Assembly (NCBI GenBank): GCA_018239715.1
Contig: JAFEGW010000007.1
Location: forward strand, 161,591-225,590
Direction: 5' to 3'
DNA: 64,000 nt
DNA from: Verrucomicrobiota bacterium
GTDB taxonomy: Bacteria; Chlamydiota; Chlamydiia; Chlamydiales; Rhabdochlamydiaceae
This document shows positions 42,462 through 50,175 of the stretch, piece by piece (the stretch's first letter is position 1; the number at the start of each line of letters is the position of its first letter). The translations under genes were made by a program, and so were the position numbers. The notes below the pieces were generated by a model, which ran no database searches, was not told where the DNA came from, and was given only the letters and a program-made list of their open reading frames with translations.

Positions 42462-44597
42462 ATGTCTCTCATGATGATGAAGACTTTAGCAGATCAATTG
42501 GCCCAAAGTTCCTCGATCAAAGAAAAAATCGAAGTGCTCTCGAAGGTCCCTGTTGTTAAAAGTTTTTTGGAAGAAAATACTCTCCTGGCGTCTTTCCTGA
42601 GCAAGGCTCTTCCAGAGCATGAGCTCGTGATCAAGGCCGTCCTGGCCGCAGGGCAAGGAGACAAGCTCTTTGCTCAATTTTCTGAAAGTAAGGCGGCCTC
42701 TCTTTTGGAGCAGCTTTCTCCTGTTGAGAAGTTTTATACTTCGATCGGAGGGATTGTGGGATACCAGGCGCGTATGCTGGAACTCCTGGCCGCCAAAAGA
42801 GATGCCGAGACTGTTTCTAAAGGGCCTAAATCGATTTATCATTCCGCCGAAGGCATTGATATCTCCAACGAGTCTTTGCAGGTTAGAAAGGCCATTGTCG
42901 ATGGAATTTCGATGCTTCCGAGTCTTGCCGAGATTTATCCACTGGGAGGCGCTGCCGACCGCCTCCGGCTTTACGATGAAAAGACGGGCCTTCCTCTTCC
43001 TGCCGCTCGGCTTCCCTTTCTAGGAAAGACACTCCTCGAAGGGCTCGTGCAGGATTTGCAGTCTCGAGAATATTTGCATTATAAATTGTATGGCCGACAG
43101 GTCACGACGCCGGTCGCCATCATGACTTCTGAAGAGAAGAATAACCATCGCCATATTTTAGATATTTGCGAAGAGGCCAACTGGTTCGGACGTCGCCCTG
43201 AGAGTTTTAAATTTTTCTGCCAGCCGATGGTCCCTACGATCAATAGGGAAGGAGAGTGGCATCTGCAAGGACCGATGCAGCTGCTCTTAAAGCCCGGCGG
43301 ACATGGGGTGATTTGGAGGCTGGCTCGCGAAGAGGGGATCTTCGATTGGTTTTTTGCTTCCGGCCGGAAAAAAGCCCTCGTGCGGCAAGTCAACAACCCT
43401 GTCGCTAACACCGACTATGGGGTTATCGCCTTTACCGGCATTGGATGCGCTCAAGATAAACGGTTTGGGTTTGCATCATGCCCTCGGCAAGTTAAAGCTT
43501 CCGAAGGGATCAACGTCCTCATCGAGACGCCGAGCTCTGCAGGTTATAAATATACCCTGACCAACATCGAATACTGTGATTTCAATAAATTCGGGATTGT
43601 CGATCAGCCGGAAAAACCGGGAAGCCCCTACTCGAAATTCTCCTCGAATACTAATATCTTATTCGTCGATTTAGAGGCGATCTTGAGCGCTCTTTCGCTC
43701 TGTCCGATCCCAGGGATCCTCGTCAACCTTAAAAAACTCGCCTACCGGAATCAAAGCGGCCAAAAAAAAGAAGAAGAGGTCGCCCGTTTAGAATCGACCA
43801 TGCAGAACATTGCCGATTTCTTTGAAGAGGCTTTCGACAAACCTCTGCCGCCTTCCGAACGGCACCAGCTCAAGACCTATTTGACCTACAACCACCGCCG
43901 CAAAACGATCTCCGCTGCTAAAAGAGAATTTACGCTAGGGTCTTCTCTCTTAGAAACCCCCGAAGGGTGCTTCCTCGATATCTTGCGCAACAATCGAGAC
44001 CTCTTAGTCGATCGCTGCCATATGCAAGTGCCTGTCGTCAGCGACCCTCTCCATTTTTTTGAAAAAGGGCCTTCTTTTATTTTTCTCTATCATCCTGCTC
44101 TAGGCCCTCTCTATTCCGTGGTTGCCCAGAAGATCCGCGGAGGACGGCTCCATCCCGAAAGCGAGCTTCAGCTTCAGATTGGAGAAGCCGATATCGAAAA
44201 TTTAGATCTTGAAGGCAGCTTGCTGATCCAAGCCGAGTCCATCATGGGCCACACCGAAGGTCAAAAGTTAATTTATTCCGAAAGATGCGGCCGCTGCGTT
44301 TTAAAAAATGTCACCGTCCGCAACAAGGGAATTGACCATGACATGCCCAATGTCTATTGGCGCAATGAGATCGCCCGTCAAGAAGTCTGCCAGATCATTC
44401 TCCGCGGCATGAGCGAATTCTATGCAGAAAATATCACCCTTCGCGGCGATCATTTCATCGAGGTGCCCGATGGAGAGCGCTGCATTGCCGAAGAAGTTGA
44501 CGGCCAGCTCCGTTTAACCTTTGAAAAAATCGAAGCCCCTTCCTGGCACTGGCGTTATCAAGTCTACCCTAACCATTCCATCATCCTGACAAAATAA
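42462..44597 (+). CDS. UDP-sugar pyrophosphorylase-like nucleotidyltransferase
   Basis: A 711-residue protein resembling plant UDP-sugar pyrophosphorylase and other UDPGP enzymes, which form UDP-sugars from UTP and sugar-1-phosphates. Residues 161-170 (LGGAADRLRL) match the nucleotide loop GGxGxRLG, but one glycine is missing. VAIMTSEEKNNH and WFGRRPESFKFFCQPMVP follow. KPGGHG near residue 277 and GRKKALVRQVNNP complete the pattern. The C-terminal 150 residues look beta-helical (ADIENLDLEGS, LKNVTVRNKGI). The first 120 residues are helical. The start is not supported by a ribosome site; several ATG codons cluster there. Confidence 0.65.
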   Translation: MSLMMMKTLADQLAQSSSIKEKIEVLSKVPVVKSFLEENTLLASFLSKALPEHELVIKAVLAAGQGDKLFAQFSESKAASLLEQLSPVEKFYTSIGGIVGYQARMLELLAAKRDAETVSKGPKSIYHSAEGIDISNESLQVRKAIVDGISMLPSLAEIYPLGGAADRLRLYDEKTGLPLPAARLPFLGKTLLEGLVQDLQSREYLHYKLYGRQVTTPVAIMTSEEKNNHRHILDICEEANWFGRRPESFKFFCQPMVPTINREGEWHLQGPMQLLLKPGGHGVIWRLAREEGIFDWFFASGRKKALVRQVNNPVANTDYGVIAFTGIGCAQDKRFGFASCPRQVKASEGINVLIETPSSAGYKYTLTNIEYCDFNKFGIVDQPEKPGSPYSKFSSNTNILFVDLEAILSALSLCPIPGILVNLKKLAYRNQSGQKKEEEVARLESTMQNIADFFEEAFDKPLPPSERHQLKTYLTYNHRRKTISAAKREFTLGSSLLETPEGCFLDILRNNRDLLVDRCHMQVPVVSDPLHFFEKGPSFIFLYHPALGPLYSVVAQKIRGGRLHPESELQLQIGEADIENLDLEGSLLIQAESIMGHTEGQKLIYSERCGRCVLKNVTVRNKGIDHDMPNVYWRNEIARQEVCQIILRGMSEFYAENITLRGDHFIEVPDGERCIAEEVDGQLRLTFEKIEAPSWHWRYQVYPNHSIILTK

Positions 44598-44599
44598 AA

Positions 44600-44627
44600 A
44601 AGGCAACATCCCGCAGGATATTGCCTT
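44600..44627 (-). terminator. Intrinsic terminator for the repeat-tail protein
   Basis: Arms AAGGCAACATCC and GGATATTGCCTT (one mismatch) enclose CGCA. On the minus strand the stem runs into TTTTTTATTTT, a good T-tract. Confidence 0.8.
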
Positions 44628-44651
44628 CGTTCTAAATTGCTGTTTTTGATG

Positions 44652-45347
44652 TTATTTCCCATCTCCTTGAGGAGAGGCAGGCGCAGCAGCTCTTGCAGAA
44701 GGCTTCGCGCCGGCTTCGTCTTTCTTTTCAGTTCCGCTAGCCGGAGAAGCAGGGTCGCCTGAGGCGCTAGCTTTATTTGTACCTGCAGATCCATCCGCAG
44801 GAGGCTGAGCTGCTGCTTTACTGTCAAATTCCTCTCCTTCACTTTCTTCGCCTCTCTGAGTTTTATCTGCGGCAGGAGGCTTAGCGTCTGCTTTATTGGC
44901 CTTTTTATCTTTTTCTCCATCGCTTTCTTCGGATTCAGAGGTCTTATGTCCTTCACCGGCTCCATTAGTCCCCTTAGAAGATTTAGCAGCTGCTTTATCA
45001 GCCTCTCCAGTTTGTTCTCCATCACTTCCTTCGGATCCAGAGGCCTCATCTGCGCCACCGGCTCCATTAGTCTTCTTAGAAGATGGAGCGGCTGGATCGA
45101 CGGGTCGTGTACGGTGGGCAAGATACGCAGCCACAAAGATAGTACCTACAATACTGAAGGCGACTTTATGGTTTCGAAGGCCCTCTAATGCGGGCTTAAC
45201 GATAGGTTCGAAAATAAAGTTATATCCTAGGTTGCATCCATCGGTATAAATTCTTCCCAAGTGGTAAGATTCTACAGCTTTTAGAGAGTGATGCGCATGT
45301 TGGATTTGGCCTACCAGCACACGTAGGGGATAAGATAAGTCGACCAT
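44652..45347 (-). CDS. Membrane protein with long acidic repeat tail
   Basis: A 231-residue protein with an excellent AAGGAGG ribosome site. The first 58 residues are moderately hydrophobic and helical. One membrane segment lies at about 62-80 (VAFSIVGTIFVAAYLAH). The remaining 150 residues are disordered and rich in Ala, Glu, Gly, Ser and Lys. They include a 34-residue repeat (SSKKTNGAGGADEASGSEGS and SSKGTNGAGEGHKTSESEES). The DNA repeats with a 102-bp period (44915 and 45017). No family was recognised. It has a near-consensus promoter and its own terminator, so it is probably well expressed. Confidence 0.75.
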   Translation of the reverse strand: MVDLSYPLRVLVGQIQHAHHSLKAVESYHLGRIYTDGCNLGYNFIFEPIVKPALEGLRNHKVAFSIVGTIFVAAYLAHRTRPVDPAAPSSKKTNGAGGADEASGSEGSDGEQTGEADKAAAKSSKGTNGAGEGHKTSESEESDGEKDKKANKADAKPPAADKTQRGEESEGEEFDSKAAAQPPADGSAGTNKASASGDPASPASGTEKKDEAGAKPSARAAAPASPQGDGK

Positions 45348-45384
45348 GAAAAACCTCCTTAAAGGGAATATTGTAATCGCAATA

Positions 45385-45412
45385 ATTATAAAGACCTTAT
45401 CTTTAATGTAAA
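45385..45412 (-). promoter_or_regulatory. Near-consensus promoter of the repeat-tail protein
   Basis: On the minus strand, TTTACA (45412-45407) and TATAAT (45390-45385) are 16 nt apart, 38 nt before the start codon at 45347. The -10 is perfect. Confidence 0.65.
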
Positions 45413-45500
45413 GAAAGCTTTAGCGTCTTTATCGAGCGTGGACAAGCTTGCCTCTGATCGAAGTATTTCTTTCAACAAAATGTAGCAGATCTTTTGTTCA

Positions 45501-45529
45501 TTGAGTGTTTAAAAGAATTGAGATATTAT
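45501..45529 (+). promoter_or_regulatory. prfB promoter candidate
   Basis: TTGAGT (45501-45506) and TATTAT (45524-45529) have 17-nt spacing and lie 22 nt before the prfB ATG. Confidence 0.55.
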
Positions 45530-45551
45530 GAAATGCTATTAAAGGGACATT

Positions 45552-46647
45552 ATGAACGAACAGACGCAAGACAAGATAGCCAGCATCGAGAACCGCCTCC
45601 TTCACATGTGGAGGTATCTTTGACCTGGGTACAAAAGAAAAAAGGGTCGAAGAACTGCAGACATTAATGGGAGAGCCGGCTTTTTGGGACGATGCCCCAT
45701 TGGCCCAAAAAATCATCTCCGAGTCCAACGAGCTGAAGGCTTGGACTCTGCCTTATCAAGAAGTCAAAGAGAGATTTGCGAATGTCCATTCGCTGCTGCC
45801 TGAAGCTGTCGAAAGCGGAGATCAAGCTTTTGTCGAAGAGCTTTTAAAAGAACTCGAAGAGATCGAAAAGAAACTTTCCGAACTCGAAATCCGCCGCATG
45901 CTCTCAGGCGAAATGGACGGCAAAAATTGTTATCTCAGCATCAACGCCGGAGCAGGGGGGACTGAAGCTTGCGATTGGGCCCTGATGCTCTCCCGCATGT
46001 ATCAACGATGGGCGACCAAACGCGGCTGGGATGTGGAGATGCTCGATACGGTGGAGGGAGATGTCGCAGGGATTAAAAATATCACCTTCAAAATCTCCGG
46101 GCCTTTTGCTTATGGGTATTGCAAAGCTGAAAAAGGGGTCCATCGTTTAGTCCGGATTTCTCCTTTCGATGCCAATGCCAAGCGGCATACGAGCTTTGCC
46201 TCGGTCGATGTGACGCCGGAAGTCGGCGATGATATTCAGGTCGAGGTGCGCATGGAGGATATTCGGGTCGACACTTACAGGGCTTCCGGCGCAGGAGGCC
46301 AGCACGTCAATAAAACGGACTCCGCAGTCCGTATGACGCATATTCCGACAGGGATTATCGTTTCTTGCCAGCGGGAGAGAAGCCAAATTCAAAACCGGGA
46401 AGCGTGCTTAAAGATGCTCCGCGCTAAACTGTATGAACAAGAAATGGCCGAGCGGAAGGCAAAGATCGATAAGATGGGCGGCGAGAAAAAAGAGATCGCC
46501 TGGGGCCATCAAATCCGCAGCTATGTGTTTCAGCCCTACACGCTTGTCAAAGACAACCGCACCGATTATGAAGTCGGGAACATTCAGGCGGTCATGGATG
46601 GAGAGATCGACGACTTTGTTTTAGCCTACCTCAAGGAGTTTGGTTAA
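45552..46647 (+). CDS. prfB: Peptide chain release factor 2, programmed +1 frameshift
   Basis: RF2 ends translation at UGA and UAA. The gene starts at ATG 45552 and reads 23 codons to an in-frame TGA at 45621-45623. The site GGAGG-TAT-CTT-TGA-C is the classic RF2 frameshift signal: an internal Shine-Dalgarno, CUU slippery codon, then UGA C. After a +1 shift the frame continues from 45622 as DLGTKEKRVEEL and on to 46647, giving 364 residues. The anticodon-like tripeptide SPF (about 203-205) and the catalytic GGQ (about 248-250) are present. The shift lets the cell sense its own RF2 level. It is the first gene of a prfB-GNAT-GNAT-yebC operon. Confidence 0.95.
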
Positions 46648-47141
46648 TGGATATTCCCGGCTTTGACATTCGCTACACCTATCTGACGGATATCACCTAT
46701 CTCCGCCAATGGGTGCAAAGCCCTGGCATGTTGAAATGGTTTCCGATGGGCACCGAAAAAGAGATCGAAGATGCCCTGCAGTGCTGGATCGGATTTTGCC
46801 GCTGGAGCTGCAGCGTGACAGCCACGATCAATCATGTTCCCTGCGCGGTCGGGACTCTTTTTCTGATGCCGTACAAAAAAGTTGCCCACCACTGTCTTTT
46901 TAAACTCATCGTTGATCCGCATTGGCAACGGAAAGGAATTGGCCAAGCGATGGTCCGCAATCTGAAACACCTCGCGAGAAACTATTTTCACCTCGAGATG
47001 ATCTCGACAGAGGTCTTTGAGGGCAATCCCATCATCTCCTTACTGAAGAAAAATGATTTTGCAGAGATATTCCGTCAGGAAAAGTTTGCTAAGACAGAGG
47101 AAGGCTATAAAGCACGTGTTTTTCTGGAGACCCAGCTATGA
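46647..47141 (+). CDS. GNAT-family acetyltransferase, copy 1
   Basis: A 164-residue GCN5-related acetyltransferase. The acetyl-CoA loop is QRKGIGQAMV near residue 92, after the strand HHCLFKLIVDPHW. The start codon shares one base with the prfB stop, so the genes are translationally coupled. It is a tandem paralogue of the next gene: both begin with a short strand followed by RQWVQSPGMLKWFPM or TRWLTDPAILRWFPM. A protein or ribosome-related substrate is suggested by the neighbourhood (prfB, yebC), but it is unproven. Confidence 0.82.
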   Translation: MDIPGFDIRYTYLTDITYLRQWVQSPGMLKWFPMGTEKEIEDALQCWIGFCRWSCSVTATINHVPCAVGTLFLMPYKKVAHHCLFKLIVDPHWQRKGIGQAMVRNLKHLARNYFHLEMISTEVFEGNPIISLLKKNDFAEIFRQEKFAKTEEGYKARVFLETQL

Positions 47142-47638
47142 CGGAAATCCGACCTGCTGTTCCCGAGGAATCAGTCTATCTGACAAGATGGCTGACAGAC
47201 CCTGCGATCTTGCGCTGGTTCCCCATGACGGACGCAAGAGAAATTGATGACGCTGTGCGCATCTGGATGGGCTATGCGAAATACGAGGCCTGTTTTACAG
47301 CCTATATCGACGGTGTTCCTGTGGGAATGTCGACTCTCTATCTGCAGCCTTACCAAAAATATGCCCATCAATGCCTCTTTGCTATTATCGTCGATGAAAA
47401 CTACCGCAATCGAGGCATTGGGAAGGCCCTTCTCGAGCATACCAGTCAAGCTGCTCGAGACAAATTTAACATTGAAGTTCTTCATTTAGAAGTTTACAAA
47501 GGAAATCCCGCTAAACGTCTCTATGAGCGGATGGGATTTAATGAATTTGGGCAGCAGCCTAAATTCATTAAGCTGGAGAATGGAGAATACCTCGATAAAA
47601 TCATGATGCAAAAGGATTTAACCAATGGCAGGTCATAG
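47138..47638 (+). CDS. GNAT-family acetyltransferase, copy 2
   Basis: A 166-residue paralogue of copy 1, overlapping it by four bases (ATGA). The acetyl-CoA loop is RNRGIGKALL near residue 90, and the C-terminal KGNPAKRLYERMGFNEFG is typical of GNATs. Its loop is closer to the R-x-x-G-x-G/A consensus than that of copy 1. C. trachomatis has one gene between prfB and yebC, as I recall, so the second is a local duplication. Its last 14 nt overlap yebC. Confidence 0.85.
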   Translation: MTEIRPAVPEESVYLTRWLTDPAILRWFPMTDAREIDDAVRIWMGYAKYEACFTAYIDGVPVGMSTLYLQPYQKYAHQCLFAIIVDENYRNRGIGKALLEHTSQAARDKFNIEVLHLEVYKGNPAKRLYERMGFNEFGQQPKFIKLENGEYLDKIMMQKDLTNGRS

Positions 47639-48347
47639 TAAGTGGGCGAACATTAAACATCGGAAGGGAAGAGCCGATGCGATCAAAGGAAAAATCTTTT
47701 CCCGTATCACGAAAGAGATTATCACAGCGGTGAAGCTCGGAGGCCCTGATCCGAAGTCCAATTCGCGCCTGCGGCTTGTTTTGAATAAAGCGCGCGAGGC
47801 CAACATGCCTAGTGATAACATCGATAGGAACATCAAAAAAGCCTCCAGCGCCGATCAAGCTGCTTATTCCGAAATCACCTATGAAATGTATGGATACGGC
47901 GGCGTTGGGATGATCTTGGACATCATGACCGACAACAAGAATCGGATTTCTTCCGATATCCGGATTGCCATGAACAAAAAAGGCGGCAACTTAGCGAATC
48001 CTGGAGCTGTTGCCTACAATTTTGATCAGAAAGGGGTCATCCAGGTGCTGAAAAAAAATGCCATCGAAGACGAGCTCTTCTTAGCCGTCTCCGAAGCCGG
48101 CGCCGATGATTTTGAGGCCGATGACGAGATGTTTATTATCACTACTCCTCCCGATCAGCTCTTTCATGTCAAAGAGGCGATCGATAAAAGGGGGATCAAA
48201 AGCGAAGAAGCTGAGCTCCGTTATATTCCCAAGGTCTACGTCGAATGCAGCGCGGAGGATCAAAAATCCAATCTCGAGCTCATCGAATATTTAGAGGGCC
48301 TTGATGATGTCGATGCCGTGCATCACAATATGAGAATACTCGAATAA
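47625..48347 (+). CDS. yebC: YebC/PmpR-family protein (TACO1-like)
   Basis: A 240-residue YebC protein. The N-terminal MAGHSKWANIKHRKGRADAIKGKIF and NPGAVAYNFDQKGV are diagnostic. YebC proteins act as transcription regulators or as translation factors that relieve ribosome stalling at proline stretches (as the YebC/TACO1 family has been described). Co-transcription with release factor 2 fits a translation role. It overlaps GNAT copy 2 by 14 nt. Confidence 0.95.
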   Translation: MAGHSKWANIKHRKGRADAIKGKIFSRITKEIITAVKLGGPDPKSNSRLRLVLNKAREANMPSDNIDRNIKKASSADQAAYSEITYEMYGYGGVGMILDIMTDNKNRISSDIRIAMNKKGGNLANPGAVAYNFDQKGVIQVLKKNAIEDELFLAVSEAGADDFEADDEMFIITTPPDQLFHVKEAIDKRGIKSEEAELRYIPKVYVECSAEDQKSNLELIEYLEGLDDVDAVHHNMRILE

Positions 48348-48385
48348 GGAAGTATTTGATCATTTTTCGCTCAAAGGAGAATTCT

Positions 48386-48427
48386 ATGATGAAACACGGC
48401 CGCCTTTCAGCGGCTTATCTATTATAG
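48386..48427 (+). other. Possible mini-ORF with strong ribosome site
   Basis: AAAGGAG stands five bases before ATG 48386. The frame reads MMKHGRLSAAYLL and stops at 48427, 13 codons. It holds a small hairpin (GCCGC/GCGGC) and overlaps the end of the convergent gene. It may be a gene remnant, a leader peptide or chance. Confidence 0.35.
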
Positions 48428-49954
48428 AGCCTTTTTCGGAATGCTCACTAAAATCCCGCGAGCAATCGGACAAAGTCCAGGAACTGAGCTCAAAAGAAGG
48501 GCCACATCGATGATTTGATGAGTCTTGGTCTCGAATTCAATGACTTCATCATTCTTCTTCAGAGTTTTTACTTCTTTGAGAATAGTGGCATAGGGGATTT
48601 CGATGAAAACTCTCGTGATAGGATCTGCACTTTGAATCGACTGTTCGAATTCCATCTCAAGCCTAAGAATCGTACTTTTCTCCGTATATTCTTCATAATG
48701 GAAAATCGGGAAAGCTGAATTCACTTTATGCCCTTTTTGTTCGGTATAGATTTCAACGTAGAGAGGATTGTTTTCATCCGCCAGCCTTAACAAGGCCTTG
48801 TTTCCTCCTCGGGCCATCAGTTGTTCTTGTCTTGAAAGAGCTTCAGAAAGAAGAGTTAAATACTCTTGTTCTGTCATGGAACGGGGAATCAGAGAGGAGA
48901 ATTTTTCTCCTTTTTTGCCTTCGGCGATCATTCCACACCAAACACCGGTGCTTAAGTTGGTGTAGCGCTTCGAAATTTTTGCATCGTCAGGATCGCCTGC
49001 CGGACAAATATGTTTTCCTGCTCCGTTAAAATTTCGAAGATGGCCGATGTCCAGGACGAAAGTTTGAGTAGACTCGAACAAGGGTGTCCAAGAGTCGTCG
49101 AGCGTGGAGCAGTGTTCCATGGCAAGGAGTAAATTTCTTTGGGTAGGTTTTTTAGGAGGAACTGATGCCACAGGGCTGGTCTGAGCCAGTGAAGAAGCCA
49201 TGGCATTTCTGACGGCTGCTACCTGAGTGCTATGCTCGGGGGAACGAAGACTGTTCAAGCAATCTACCCCGCGCTGTACACGAGCGTGAGTTTTGGGCAT
49301 GGGTTTGCAGGTCAGATCACTTTGCGTAATAACCTGTTTCACTGCTTTGATAGGGCTCGGTGTTCCTTCTGCCTTGGCGGGCGAGCTTTGAGTCGGAGTA
49401 CTGTCTCCTGAGCTCGTTTCGGCTGCCATCTCTAAACGGGCAGCCTGAGCAGATATTCTGGGGAATGGTGCTGCTGTTTTTCCAAGCACCGCAGTTTCGA
49501 ATTCATCTCCCGATTCTGGAGCTGAAGCCTCGGCTTCACTGCGCTCCGACGCATTGCTTGGGGAATTTTGAGCAGAGCTACAATCAGATCCGGCGCCCCA
49601 GAGGGCCCCACGCAAAGGAGAAAAAGGAGTTTTTGCCGCGGCTGCCGGGACTCTTGCATCTGCGCCAGGGGATATGGGGAGAGGCTGGCTTTGATTATCT
49701 CTTTTGCTAGGCGGGGTAAAAAGCAACTCTTCCTCCGTCACTGAAGAGGATATTGGAGTCACGCGTCCACTGAGCGAAGGTCTGGGAGTGAGAAGAACAG
49801 CAGCGTGTTCTTGCGCTTCTTTCTGTGCTACTTGACCAGTAGTTTTTTGAATTTCAAGTGCAGCCTCGCCGAATCCAGAGGTTGGAAGAGGTGATCCAGC
49901 AGTCGTAATGGATGTTTCTTGAATAAATAAAAGCGGTGCGGTTTTCGTTGTCAT
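48422..49954 (-). CDS. Low-complexity protein with possible EndoU-like C-terminal domain
   Basis: A 510-residue protein. The first 290 residues are Pro/Ser/Ala/Thr-rich and probably disordered. A folded region starts near residue 298: FVLDIGHLRNFNGAGKHICPAG, with His305 and His315. Further on come GEKFSSLIPRSMTEQEYLTLL (350-369) and VNSAFPIF (411-418). This series recalls bacterial EndoU nucleases, which have two catalytic histidines, a Lys/Ser-FFP-x-W/M-s element and a terminal T-x-YP. The last 90 residues are a further helical-beta part. The match is by eye, and the spacing needs profile testing. A long disordered N-terminus plus a catalytic C-terminus is typical of secreted effectors. Confidence 0.6.
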   Translation of the reverse strand: MTTKTAPLLFIQETSITTAGSPLPTSGFGEAALEIQKTTGQVAQKEAQEHAAVLLTPRPSLSGRVTPISSSVTEEELLFTPPSKRDNQSQPLPISPGADARVPAAAAKTPFSPLRGALWGAGSDCSSAQNSPSNASERSEAEASAPESGDEFETAVLGKTAAPFPRISAQAARLEMAAETSSGDSTPTQSSPAKAEGTPSPIKAVKQVITQSDLTCKPMPKTHARVQRGVDCLNSLRSPEHSTQVAAVRNAMASSLAQTSPVASVPPKKPTQRNLLLAMEHCSTLDDSWTPLFESTQTFVLDIGHLRNFNGAGKHICPAGDPDDAKISKRYTNLSTGVWCGMIAEGKKGEKFSSLIPRSMTEQEYLTLLSEALSRQEQLMARGGNKALLRLADENNPLYVEIYTEQKGHKVNSAFPIFHYEEYTEKSTILRLEMEFEQSIQSADPITRVFIEIPYATILKEVKTLKKNDEVIEFETKTHQIIDVALLLSSVPGLCPIARGILVSIPKKAL

Positions 49955-49980
49955 AGATGGCCTTTGTGATTGGAATCACT

Positions 49981-50100
49981 AAACTATATATTTTTTATCT
50001 TTTTATATTCATGAAAAATAAATTTTCTATATTTTTAACTATTTATTATTAAATAATATTTTTTTAAATTATCATGAAAAAAAACGAAATTCTTATAGAG
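49981..50100. other. AT-rich intergenic stretch
   Basis: A very AT-rich spacer between divergent accessory genes, with many A/T runs and no clear -35/-10 pair of either orientation. It presumably holds both promoters. No DnaA-box series was seen. Confidence 0.4.
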
Positions 50101-50175
50101 CAAATGCATCTATGCGAAGCACTTACAATCAAAAATGTTTTCCTTTAATCCGATAAATGAGTAGTCTTTCATCGC

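Noticed and set aside
44915..45100. 102-bp repeats as mobile element or CRISPR
   Set aside because: They are in frame and encode a repeated acidic tail.
49981..50100. AT-rich stretch as replication origin
   Set aside because: No DnaA-box series and none of the usual origin-linked genes nearby.
50074..50148. 24-codon ORF starting MKKNEILIEQM in the AT-rich spacer
   Set aside because: No ribosome site, very AT-rich context and no recognisable motif; chance frame is more likely.
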